Shown one piece after another: positions 6,929 through 14,431 of a stretch of DNA of 16,162 nucleotides (within the stretch, counting starts at the first letter, position 1; each line of letters opens with the position of its first letter). This DNA comes from JBPEXY01 sp052031065 (GTDB lineage Bacteria > Pseudomonadota > Gammaproteobacteria > Immundisolibacterales > Immundisolibacteraceae), in the NCBI GenBank assembly GCA_052031065.1, contig JBPEXY010000302.1:1-16162 (forward strand). Direction: 5' to 3'. Below the pieces are notes generated by a model. That model was not told the DNA's origin and did not search any database. It saw only the letters and a program-made list of their open reading frames with translations. Made by a program: the position numbers and the translations under genes.

Positions 6929-8619
6929 CAGCGTACCTCTGCGAGGCCCTTACGGCGCGGATCAGCGGCCGCCTGCATCTGCGGGTTGCCGTTGCTATCA
7001 ACGCTGCTGAAAATTGCCTGCATGTTGCCGTAGTTGCGTTGGCGTTCCTTGAGCTCATGTCCAAGCTCGGTCAGTGCCGCCTGGGTGTCGGCGTCCAGCC
7101 CGCCTTTTTCAAACTGCACCTCGTCTGGCAGGTACTGGTGATGGTAGCGAGGAGTAGAGACCCAGGCTGTCGGGTCGTCAGCGCCTTCGGCAAATTCCAG
7201 CAGACCCAGTAACACCATGCTGATGATTCGACTGCCGCCCGGTGTACCGAGAATGGCCACATCATTACCGCGTTCAACAAAGGTCGGGGTCATGCTCGAT
7301 AGCGGGCGCTTGTAGGGCGCAATGGCATTTGCCGCAGCACCGACCAGCCCGTAGGTATTGGGTTCTCCTTCCTTGGCGGAGAAGTCGTCCATTTCGTCGT
7401 TGAGCAAAACACCGGTACCGGGCGAAACAAAGGCGGCGCCAAAAGGGATATTGATGCTCAGGGTACCGGCGACCCGGTTACCGGCCACGTCCATGACCGA
7501 GAAGTGGGTGGTATCGGTGCCTTCATAATCTGGAGTGACTCCGGGCAGCTGGTCGCTGCTGGTGGCCCGGTCGGTGCGGATGCCGGCACGCAGCCCGGCG
7601 GCGTAGGCCTTGCTCTCCAGCAGGTTGTGGGGCACATCAACAAAGTCAGGGTCGCCGAGGTACTGTGCGCGGTCGCGATAGGCGCGTCGCATCGCCTCGA
7701 TGATCAGGTGTTTGCGGGCGATCGGCGGCTGTTCATGCAGCTGGAACGGTTCGAGGATGTTGAGCGCAGTGACCAGTGCCACACCGCCGGATGAGGGCGG
7801 TGGCGCCGTTACGATTTTCAGGTTGTGGTAGCTGCCGGTGACCACATCGCGGGTTTTTACCCGGTATTCACTGAGGTCATCGACCGTCCAGATGCCGCCT
7901 GCTGCAGTGACTCCGTTGACCAGCTTTTTCGCCACCTTGCCGGCGTAAAAGCCGTCACGACCCTTGCGCTGCATCGCTTTGATGACTGCTGCAAGATCGG
8001 TCTGGGTCAGTTTAAATCCGGCTGTCGGTGGGTTGCCGTTGTCCAGGAATATGGCCGCAGCGGCCGGTGAGGCGAGCAGGGCTTCATGCCGGAAACCGGC
8101 CATTTTCAGGTAATGGGCGTCGACTTCGAAGCCTTCGCGGGCGATTCTCTCGGCAGCAGCCAGGTTCTGGTTCAGCGATAGTTTTCCGTAGTTTTCGGTA
8201 AGCTCAACCAGAGCCGCGGGCAGGCCCGGAATCCCTGCTGCCAGTGGGCCGTTCAGCGAGCTAAGGCGCTGAAAATTGCCATCGTCGTCGAGGTACATAT
8301 CACGGTGCGCTGCGGCTGGTGCAGTTTCGCGACCGTCGATCATTGCCTGATAGTTGTCTTCGGCGCGGTGAATCAGCCAGAAGCCACCGCCGCCAAAGCC
8401 GGAACTGCTGGGTTCTACCACGCCAAGTACGGCGCTGACGGCAACTGCCGCATCGAAGGCGTTGCCGCCGGCAGCCAGAATCTCAAATCCGGCCTCGGTG
8501 GCCAGCGGATGGGCAGAGGCGATTGCTCCTAGTTTGGGCGTGGCAAGCAGGCCCTGGGGAATCAGGGTGACAATCAGTAACAGGGTTAGAAAAGCTGATT
8601 TAAGTGGCCGTAACATCAT
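6928..8619 (-). CDS. ggt: Gamma-glutamyltransferase precursor
   Basis: A 563-residue, probably periplasmic gamma-glutamyl hydrolase/transferase that acts on glutathione and related compounds. A signal peptide is visible (MMLRPLKSAF, then a hydrophobic run to about residue 26). The substrate Arg lies in DGRETAP (Arg97), the autoprocessing and nucleophile Thr in the TTHFSV motif (Thr370), followed by LNDEMDDFS, SSM (441-443) and GTPGGSR for the oxyanion region. Length is normal for a single-chain precursor cleaved into two subunits before the Thr. An upstream in-frame ATG at 8661 would overlap the ferredoxin gene and put 14 polar residues before the signal peptide; the ATG at 8619 with GGA upstream is preferred. 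Its stop overlaps the ATPase start by one base. Gene order with ferredoxin and coaD is like that of Pseudomonas. Confidence 0.93.
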   Translation of the reverse strand: MMLRPLKSAFLTLLLIVTLIPQGLLATPKLGAIASAHPLATEAGFEILAAGGNAFDAAVAVSAVLGVVEPSSSGFGGGGFWLIHRAEDNYQAMIDGRETAPAAAHRDMYLDDDGNFQRLSSLNGPLAAGIPGLPAALVELTENYGKLSLNQNLAAAERIAREGFEVDAHYLKMAGFRHEALLASPAAAAIFLDNGNPPTAGFKLTQTDLAAVIKAMQRKGRDGFYAGKVAKKLVNGVTAAGGIWTVDDLSEYRVKTRDVVTGSYHNLKIVTAPPPSSGGVALVTALNILEPFQLHEQPPIARKHLIIEAMRRAYRDRAQYLGDPDFVDVPHNLLESKAYAAGLRAGIRTDRATSSDQLPGVTPDYEGTDTTHFSVMDVAGNRVAGTLSINIPFGAAFVSPGTGVLLNDEMDDFSAKEGEPNTYGLVGAAANAIAPYKRPLSSMTPTFVERGNDVAILGTPGGSRIISMVLLGLLEFAEGADDPTAWVSTPRYHHQYLPDEVQFEKGGLDADTQAALTELGHELKERQRNYGNMQAIFSSVDSNGNPQMQAAADPRRKGLAEVR

Positions 8620-8632
8620 AATTTCCAGTGAT

Positions 8633-8902
8633 TCAGAGGCTATCCAGCGCTTTGCCAGCATTGGTCAGGTTAACAAGTTTAAGGGTTAACTGCGCTTCGG
8701 TTTCCGGGTGCAGGGGGTCTTTTTCAATCGACTCTACCGGGCAGATCGCCAGACACTGGGGTTCCTCGTAATGACCCACACACTCGGTACAGCGATCAGG
8801 GTCAATTTCCCATATCTCCGCGCCCATGTAGATCGCTTCATTGGGGCAGACCGGTTCACAGACGTCGCAGTTGATGCACTCTTCGGTGATCTTTAACGCC
8901 AT
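8633..8902 (-). CDS. YfhL-type 2[4Fe-4S] ferredoxin
   Basis: An 89-residue bacterial ferredoxin with eight cysteines for two [4Fe-4S] clusters. The first set is C9, C12, C15, C19 followed by Pro. The second is C38, C41, C50, C54, with an eight-residue insertion between its second and third cysteines and an extended C-terminal helix, the marks of the Allochromatium-type (YfhL/Fdx) subfamily. It carries low-potential electrons; the partner is not defined by the sequence. It starts six bases after the coaD stop and ends 13 bases before ggt, so it is part of the same transcript. Its ribosome site would lie within the coaD end (GGTAGCTGCC) and is weak. Confidence 0.95.
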   Translation of the reverse strand: MALKITEECINCDVCEPVCPNEAIYMGAEIWEIDPDRCTECVGHYEEPQCLAICPVESIEKDPLHPETEAQLTLKLVNLTNAGKALDSL

Positions 8903-8908
8903 AGGCAG

Positions 8909-9406
8909 CTACCGCTGGTCGCCGTTGGGGTTGCCGAGTTTTTGCTGTAGTTCACCAAGCACTCGAGGATGGAGAAACATGGAGACATCACCACCAAATT
9001 TTGCCACCTCCTTGACCAGGCTGGAGGAGATGTAAGCGTATTGCTCGCCGGGTGTCATGAACAGGGTTTCGATGCCCGGTTTCAGGTTGCGGTTCATGTT
9101 CGCGAGCTGAAATTCAAACTCGAAATCAGATACTGCGCGCAAGCCGCGCAGGATCGCCGTTGCCCCAACTGATTCAGTGAAATCGACAATCAGACCGGAC
9201 ACCTTGGCCACGGTGACATTGTCGAGATGGCTCAAAACCTCGCGCGCCAGCTCGACGCGCTCGTCAATGGTAAAGGTGGTGGTTTTGTTGATGTTGTGGG
9301 CGATGGCGACGACCACCTGGTCGAACTGCCGTGCCGCCCGTTCGATCAGGTCACGATGACCATGGGTGATGGGATCAAATGAGCCGGGGTAAACCGCCTT
9401 GGTCAA
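8909..9406 (-). CDS. coaD: Phosphopantetheine adenylyltransferase
   Basis: A 165-residue enzyme of coenzyme A synthesis that joins 4'-phosphopantetheine and ATP to dephospho-CoA. The nucleotidyltransferase signature is complete: YPGSFDPITHGH at residues 6-17 (T-x-G-H type), LRGLRAVSDFEFEFQLANMNR near 87-107, and the ISSSLVKEVA segment near 126-135. Length is normal. The start codon is TTG, supported by AGGAG seven to ten bases upstream and by the family N terminus MTKAVYPGSFDP; no ATG lies in a suitable place. It is followed closely by the ferredoxin gene. A 164-base gap to rsmD upstream may hold its own promoter. Confidence 0.96.
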   Translation of the reverse strand: MTKAVYPGSFDPITHGHRDLIERAARQFDQVVVAIAHNINKTTTFTIDERVELAREVLSHLDNVTVAKVSGLIVDFTESVGATAILRGLRAVSDFEFEFQLANMNRNLKPGIETLFMTPGEQYAYISSSLVKEVAKFGGDVSMFLHPRVLGELQQKLGNPNGDQR

Positions 9407-9431
9407 CAGCCTCTCCTGATGGGTGCAAACC

Positions 9432-9444
9432 TGTAGAAGCTACA
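9432..9444. repeat. Short dyad upstream of coaD
   Basis: TGTAG-AAG-CTACA is a perfect five-base dyad with a three-base centre, 26 bases before the coaD start on the minus strand. It may be a small operator or a degenerate extragenic palindrome. I see no second copy. The rest of the 164-base gap (9407-9570) holds no gene that I can support. Confidence 0.3.
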
Positions 9445-9570
9445 AGCCTGGTTCGTTTTGGTACCGCTACTGGCCGGTCGACCTGTTCTGAGCTAAAGGG
9501 AGTATCGGCTTCGATCAGATCAGTTGATAAACCGGAATCAGGGCCATTGTGCTGAGTTGAAGCGCATTTG

Positions 9571-10164
9571 TCATGCCTGCAGGCGCTGGAGCAGGCGGTA
9601 GCAGACCTCACCGGCAACCTTGCAGCGCATTGTCTGCCATTGCGGATACTCCAGCTGTAAATCTATCTGCTGATATTGACGGGCGCTCTCCAGGTAGACC
9701 AGGGCTTCACTGGCCAGCTTCGGGTGGTCGCTTAGTGGCTGCCATTGCGGCGGGGGAAATCCGAGCTGATAGGGCGGATCGACAAACAGAATCTGCCAGG
9801 GCTCACCGGTGGCAGTATCAATCTCGCTGGTGAGAAACTCCTCAACGCTGGCGCAGACCACCTGTAGCCTGTCCGTGCCTAACTTCTCGGCGCTGCGCCG
9901 TAGCTGGTCGCACGCTCTCCGGTTCTGCTCCACGGCGATGACCTGCGCAGCTCCGCGTGATAGCGCTTCCAGTGCCAACGCCCCGGTGCCGGCGAACAGG
10001 TCGACACAGACGCTGTCGGCAATCTCGCCCTGCAACCAGTTGAACAGGGTTTCGCGTACCCGGTCGGGTGTTGGCCGCAGCCCCTCAACCTCAGCGATCG
10101 GCAGTTTGCGGCCACGCCAGTGACCACCGATGATGCGTAGCTGACCTCGGCTGGGTTTGGGCAT
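9571..10164 (-). CDS. rsmD: 16S rRNA (guanine-966-N2)-methyltransferase
   Basis: A 197-residue SAM-dependent methyltransferase that modifies G966 of 16S rRNA. The N-terminal RIIGGHWRGRKLP (10-22) and RPTPDRVRETLFNWL (30-44) blocks are specific for RsmD. Motif I is VDLFAGTGALALEAL (54-68), and the catalytic DPPY is at 129-132. The length fits the family. The ATG shares one base with the TAA of the upstream M16 gene (TAATG), so translation is probably coupled. In many gammaproteobacteria rsmD lies beside ftsY; here the two are separated by the M16 peptidase pair. Confidence 0.96.
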   Translation of the reverse strand: MPKPSRGQLRIIGGHWRGRKLPIAEVEGLRPTPDRVRETLFNWLQGEIADSVCVDLFAGTGALALEALSRGAAQVIAVEQNRRACDQLRRSAEKLGTDRLQVVCASVEEFLTSEIDTATGEPWQILFVDPPYQLGFPPPQWQPLSDHPKLASEALVYLESARQYQQIDLQLEYPQWQTMRCKVAGEVCYRLLQRLQA

Positions 10165-11573
10165 TACTCGCCGCCGACGCGTATTTCCACCAGTTTGTCG
10201 GTGTCGATCCGTTTGTTGAAGGCGTTGCGTATTGACTCAGCGGTGACCGCCTCGACCTGCTCGGTCCAGCTGTCGAGGTAGTCGAGCGGTAGCTGGTAGA
10301 AACCGATCATCGACAGGTAGCCGATGATTTTTCCATTACCGGCGATACGCAGTGGAAAACCGCCGGTCAGGTTCTGTTTGGCGGCGGTCAGCTCATCTTC
10401 GGTCGGCCCTTCGGCGAGAAATTTATCCAGCTCACCGCGCAGTAACTGCGCAGCCTGTTCTGCCTGGTCGTTGCGGGTCTGCAGTCCCATCACCAACGGG
10501 CCGTCGGTGCGCATTGGCGCAAAGTAGCTATAGGCGCTGTAGGCCAGACCGTGGTCCTCGCGAATGACCTGACTGATGCGCGACACCAGACCACCACCAC
10601 CAAGCACATGGTTGCCGACATAGAGCGAGAAAAAGTCCTCATCACCACGGCTCACCGCCGGCTGGCCGATCAACACATGGGTCTGCTGTGAGGGGTGGCT
10701 GATCTGGACCAGATTGTCAGTTTTTTTGCTGGAGTCTGCTGGTTTGGTGAATTTTGAAAAACTGAAGTCAGGAATGGGCAGCGGCGGATTGGTGGAATCC
10801 CCAGCCGGCAGCGCGGCGCTGATCTGGTCGCTAATCTCTTTGGCCTGCCCGGTTGTAAGCGCCCCGACCATGGTGATCAGACAGCCAGATTGGGTGTAGT
10901 GGCGGTTCCAGAACCGGCGCAGCTGCTTTTGAGTCAGTGCAGTGACACTCTCCTGTGTACCGCTGGCCATCGCTGCGTAGGGGTGTGTGCCATACATGCT
11001 CTGGTAGAAGGCGCGGCTGGCGATGGCCCCGGGTTGCTGCTGTTCATGTTTCAGCGCCAGTAGCAGGTTATCTCTTTCGCGCTGAAAATCACTTTCGGGG
11101 AAATCAGGCTCCCCAATGACCTGTGAAAACAGCTTCAGGGCCGGGGTCAGGTAGGCCGGGTCGCTGAGGCTGCGTAGCGTAACGCTGGCCATGTCGCGGT
11201 CAACGGAGGCGCCGGTCTGGGCGCCAAGGTCATCAAAACCGGCGGCGATCTGGTCGGCATCGAGGCCGGCAGCGCCGCTAAACAGCAGGCCATTGGTCAG
11301 GGTTGCCAGGCCTCCCTGGTCCCCGTCTCTGGCTGACCCGGCGTCACACACCAGTTCCAGATCGACCATCGGCAGGGCCGGTGCGGCGACAAATAACGTA
11401 CGGCTGCCACTGCTGGTCTGCCAGGTTTCGATGGTTGGTCCCGCGACTGACGGGGTGCTGAAACCCAGTGAGCCGGTGAGTAGTGCCAGCGCTGCGGCGG
11501 TAAACCAGCTTCTGTTGCGATGCTGGTGGACAGTTGATGGGCGGGCGGCATGTGCGGGTGGGGTATTGAACAT
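10164..11573 (-). CDS. M16 family protein, non-catalytic (R/Y-type) subunit
   Basis: A 469-residue secreted M16 (pitrilysin-like) protein. It has a long positively charged N region and a hydrophobic stretch (about 24-43) ending at PSVAG, a likely signal peptide. Where the zinc motif H-x-x-E-H should be, it reads TLTNG (91-95) in GLATLTNGLLF, so all three ligand positions are lost. The C-terminal domain keeps the helper motif SRISQVIREDHGLAYSAYSY (331-350), with the Arg/Tyr pair that lines the active site of a partner subunit. It therefore should pair with the catalytic M16 protein encoded just upstream (11738-13123), as in known two-gene M16B heterodimers. The 164-base gap to that gene holds no gene I can support; an eight-base inverted repeat GTGCAGGT/ACCTGCAC is seen there. 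Confidence 0.9.
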   Translation of the reverse strand: MFNTPPAHAARPSTVHQHRNRSWFTAAALALLTGSLGFSTPSVAGPTIETWQTSSGSRTLFVAAPALPMVDLELVCDAGSARDGDQGGLATLTNGLLFSGAAGLDADQIAAGFDDLGAQTGASVDRDMASVTLRSLSDPAYLTPALKLFSQVIGEPDFPESDFQRERDNLLLALKHEQQQPGAIASRAFYQSMYGTHPYAAMASGTQESVTALTQKQLRRFWNRHYTQSGCLITMVGALTTGQAKEISDQISAALPAGDSTNPPLPIPDFSFSKFTKPADSSKKTDNLVQISHPSQQTHVLIGQPAVSRGDEDFFSLYVGNHVLGGGGLVSRISQVIREDHGLAYSAYSYFAPMRTDGPLVMGLQTRNDQAEQAAQLLRGELDKFLAEGPTEDELTAAKQNLTGGFPLRIAGNGKIIGYLSMIGFYQLPLDYLDSWTEQVEAVTAESIRNAFNKRIDTDKLVEIRVGGE

Positions 11574-11737
11574 GGTTTAACAATCCTGGCTGAGGTCCAG
11601 TTAAGGTAATTTTGGAATCAGTTGCATGAGTACGCGATGGTGATCTGCGCAGCCTTTACGTTAAGCGTGCAGGTGTTGGAGCGAGTTTGTGGTTTTTTGC
11701 CAGTAACCTGCACCGTCGACGATAGCCTGTGACAATA

Positions 11738-13123
11738 TCAGTGGCGCAGCCCAACAGGCGCGGGTTTGCGAACCGCCTTCGGGTCAATCGGCTGCGGATC
11801 GAGAACCGCCACTGTGAGCAGGTCCGGCTGCAGGTACTGGCGGGCCACCTGCTGTACCTGATCAGCGGTCACTGCTTTGATGCGGTCGACATACTCATCA
11901 AGCAGCTCCCAGCTGAGACCGACCGTTTCGAGCATGCCTAGCTGCATCCCCTGGTAGAACACTGAGTCGCGAGCGTAAACCGTCTGCGCCACCACCTGCG
12001 CCTGCACCCGCGTTAACTCTTCTGCGGAGACCGGTTCGTCGATCAGCCGCTGAATCTGTTCACGCAGAGCAGTTTCAAGCTCTTCGATGCTGTGGCCGTT
12101 GGCCGGCGTGCCGTCGAGGGTTAACAGTCCCGGTGCGCGCATTACCGAGCGATATCCGGCGCTGGCTGAGGCGGCGATTTCACTGCCTCTTTGCAGCTCC
12201 CGTGCCAGTCGGGCGCTGCTACCACCATCAAGAATGCCGACCAGCACATCCAGGGCGTAAGCCTGCCAGGCATCATCGCCTGCGGTCAGCTGAGGGACGT
12301 GATAACCCATGATCAGGTGGGGTAGCTGTGCCGGTAGTTTGACGGTGATGCGCCTTTCTCCCCGTTGCGCCACTTCCTGCTGAATTTTGGGTGGCTTCAG
12401 TTCGCCTGCCGAAATCTTGCCGAAATGGCTTTCGACCATGTTGCGAACTGCGTCGGGATCAACATCGCCAACAATGACCAGGGTGGCGTTGTTGGGCATG
12501 TACCAGCGTTGATACCAGTCGGCCAGGTCAGTCACCTCCATCGCCTCAAGATCGCTCATCCAGCCGATAATCGGGTTGTGGTAGGGGTGATTAAGCCAGG
12601 CAGCGGCGTTGAACTGTTCATAGAGCTGTGCGGTTGGCCGGTCCTCGGTGCGCATGCGCCGTTCTTCCATTACCACCTGAATTTCGCGGCTGAACTTCTC
12701 TTCCTGCAGCTGCAGGTTAGCCATCCTGTCTGCTTCCAGTTCCAGGGCGATCTCCAGCCGGTCGCTGGCGAGAGTCTGGAAGTAGGCGGTGTAGTCAATG
12801 CCGGTAAAGGCGTTCTCACGTCCACCATTGGCAGCGATGATTTCGGAAAACTCTCCGGGGCCAATTTTCTCGGTGCCCTGAAACATCATGTGTTCGAGCA
12901 CATGGGAGACCCCGGTGACACCGCCATATTCGTAGCTGCCACCGACCTTGTACCAGATCTGCGATACCACTACCGGTGCGCGGTGATCTTCGCGGATCAG
13001 CACATGCAGACCATTGTCGAGATGGAACTCGGTAACCGGTGACTCGGAGGATGCCAACGCTGTACTGGAAGCACTGAATCCAATGAGAGTGGCAATGAGT
13101 ATTAGCGGCAGGGAAGGGTTCAT
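11738..13123 (-). CDS. M16 family zinc peptidase, catalytic subunit
   Basis: A 461-residue M16B zinc metallopeptidase. A signal peptide is visible (MNPSLPLILIATLIGFSASSTALA). The inverted zinc motif HVLEH is at 74-78 in GVSHVLEHMMFQGTEK, and the third ligand is likely a Glu in VVMEERRMR (152 or 153), about 75 residues on, the expected spacing. It should degrade peptides in the periplasm together with the non-catalytic partner downstream. The substrate is unknown. It is the first gene of the long minus-strand run and diverges from ftsY across 269 bases. The ribosome site is weak (CCGGACACCCAG before ATG). Confidence 0.93.
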   Translation of the reverse strand: MNPSLPLILIATLIGFSASSTALASSESPVTEFHLDNGLHVLIREDHRAPVVVSQIWYKVGGSYEYGGVTGVSHVLEHMMFQGTEKIGPGEFSEIIAANGGRENAFTGIDYTAYFQTLASDRLEIALELEADRMANLQLQEEKFSREIQVVMEERRMRTEDRPTAQLYEQFNAAAWLNHPYHNPIIGWMSDLEAMEVTDLADWYQRWYMPNNATLVIVGDVDPDAVRNMVESHFGKISAGELKPPKIQQEVAQRGERRITVKLPAQLPHLIMGYHVPQLTAGDDAWQAYALDVLVGILDGGSSARLARELQRGSEIAASASAGYRSVMRAPGLLTLDGTPANGHSIEELETALREQIQRLIDEPVSAEELTRVQAQVVAQTVYARDSVFYQGMQLGMLETVGLSWELLDEYVDRIKAVTADQVQQVARQYLQPDLLTVAVLDPQPIDPKAVRKPAPVGLRH

Positions 13124-13200
13124 CTGGGTGTCCGGATTGATGTCGGGTTGGTGTTAATGTTCAGGCTTTATTGTTGCTGAGCTTATGACGCCTGTGCAAA

Positions 13201-13226
13201 GTGATCTAAAATCACCGCTGATCAGC
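13201..13226. promoter_or_regulatory. Adjacent dyads in the M16/ftsY divergent region
   Basis: GTGAT-CTAAA-ATCAC (13201-13215) is a perfect five-base dyad, and GCTGATCAGC (13217-13226) is a perfect ten-base palindrome right beside it. TAAAAT (13207-13212) inside the first could be a -10 element reading toward ftsY, though no good -35 is present 16-18 bases upstream. The position between divergent genes suits an operator. This is pattern only, with no known regulator recognised. Confidence 0.3.
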
Positions 13227-13259
13227 AGGTTGAGGCTCCTTTGAACCCGTATCCATCCC

Positions 13260-13297
13260 GGGGTTCCCTGCGAGCGCTACCAGGGACCGCGAACCCC
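13260..13297. repeat. Bulged hairpin upstream of ftsY, REP-like or SRP-RNA-like
   Basis: GGGGTTCCCTG (13260-13270) pairs with CAGGGA (13281-13286) and GAACCCC (13291-13297) across a CCGC bulge, around a CGAGCGCTAC loop. The segment GCGCTACCAGGG is also found in the hairpin at 1633-1658. Separately, CGCTACCAGG followed by GAACCCCGTCAGG resembles the 5' half of some small bacterial SRP RNAs, but the GGAAG apical loop is absent, so it is not a functional SRP RNA gene as it stands. Confidence 0.45.
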
Positions 13298-13392
13298 GTC
13301 AGGGGATTGCTCCAGAGTGATAATCTCCTCCCACAGGCGCGTGTCGGCCATAAAACAACTCATTGCGGAAACAGGATGATCCGACTATCCCC

Positions 13393-14349
13393 ATGAACAG
13401 TGAATCGGAAACCCAATCAGCTAAGCAGTCGCGAGGCCTGTTCAAGCGCCTGCGCGACGGCCTGTCTAAAACCCGCACCCGGCTCAGTGATGGTCTTGGT
13501 GATCTGGTGTTTGGCGAAAAAGTGGTCGACAGCGTCACCCTGGATGAGCTGGAGATGCTGCTGCTGACGGCTGATGTCGGCGTTGATGCAACCGAACAGA
13601 TCATTCTCGATCTCCATGACCGGCTCAGTCGCAGTCAGCTGGGTGATGGTCAGGCGGTTTACCGGGCGCTGCACGACAAGATGGTGTCAATGCTGCAGCC
13701 GTGTGAAGCGCCGCTGCAACTGCCGGAAAGCACGCTGGGAGTGGTGTTGATGGTTGGCGTTAATGGTGCCGGTAAAACCACCACAATTGGCAAACTTGCG
13801 CAGCAGTTCGGCCGCCAGGGCAAGCAGGTGTTGCTGGCTGCCGGGGACACCTTTCGCGCTGCTGCGTCCGAGCAGCTGCAGGCATGGGGTGAGCGTACCG
13901 GTGTGCCGGTGATCGCGCAGCAGCCGGGTGCAGATCCGGCGGCGGTCATTTATGACGCGCTGGAATCAGCGCGAAGTCGCGGCAGCGACCTGGTACTGGC
14001 CGATACCTCGGGACGTCTGCACACTCAGGGCGGGTTGATGGATGAACTGCGGAAAATTAACCGTGTGATCAACCGGTATGATGCTGATGCGCCCCATGAA
14101 ACCCTGTTGGTGCTCGATGCTGGCAACGGCCAGAATGCGCTTTCACAGGCGAAATCGTTCAGTGACGCCATCGGCGTCACCGGGCTGGTGCTGACCAAAC
14201 TGGATGGTACCGCCAGGGGCGGGATCGTTTTTGCCATCGCTGCACAGCTGGGAATACCGATCAAATTCATTGGCATTGGTGAAGGCGTAGATGACCTGCG
14301 GCCCTTCTCTGCCAGCGATTATGTCGATGCGCTGTTGGCGCAGGAATGA
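13393..14349 (+). CDS. ftsY: Signal recognition particle receptor GTPase FtsY
   Basis: A 318-residue NG-domain GTPase that docks SRP-ribosome complexes at the inner membrane. The N domain spans about 15-100, with LFKRLRDGLSKTR as the membrane-binding amphipathic helix. G motifs are complete: GVNGAGKT (122-129), DTFRAAA (152-158), DTSGR (204-208), DAGNGQN (242-248), TKLD (268-271) and GIGEG (294-298). The acidic A domain, about 200 residues in E. coli, is nearly absent; only a dozen polar residues precede the N domain. An in-frame TTG at 13363 would add ten residues. Neither start has a clear ribosome site, so the ATG is a preference. The gene precedes ftsE by 82 bases. Confidence 0.95.
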   Translation: MNSESETQSAKQSRGLFKRLRDGLSKTRTRLSDGLGDLVFGEKVVDSVTLDELEMLLLTADVGVDATEQIILDLHDRLSRSQLGDGQAVYRALHDKMVSMLQPCEAPLQLPESTLGVVLMVGVNGAGKTTTIGKLAQQFGRQGKQVLLAAGDTFRAAASEQLQAWGERTGVPVIAQQPGADPAAVIYDALESARSRGSDLVLADTSGRLHTQGGLMDELRKINRVINRYDADAPHETLLVLDAGNGQNALSQAKSFSDAIGVTGLVLTKLDGTARGGIVFAIAAQLGIPIKFIGIGEGVDDLRPFSASDYVDALLAQE

Positions 14350-14431
14350 GCGAATGGTTGTTGCCAGGCAGGTGCTTCTGCCGACGCTTGGGCGGGAAGC
14401 TGGCTAACAGTGAATAGGCAGGGCGGCGAGT

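Noticed and set aside
9375..9617. An 80-codon minus-strand frame between rsmD and coaD
   Set aside because: It overlaps both neighbours out of frame, has a low-complexity composition and no ribosome site, so the gap is better read as non-coding.
11668..11713. Eight-base inverted repeat GTGCAGGT/ACCTGCAC between the M16 genes
   Set aside because: The arms are 30 bases apart and short, so a structure or site cannot be claimed beyond chance.
12365..13042. Open frame of 225 codons on the plus strand opposite the catalytic M16 gene
   Set aside because: The opposite strand encodes HVLEH and the rest of a full M16 domain; this frame has no independent support.
14350..14431. Possible terminator between ftsY and ftsE (GGCAG, six-base loop, CTGCC)
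   Set aside because: The stem is only five base pairs with no T-run, and the genes normally form one operon.
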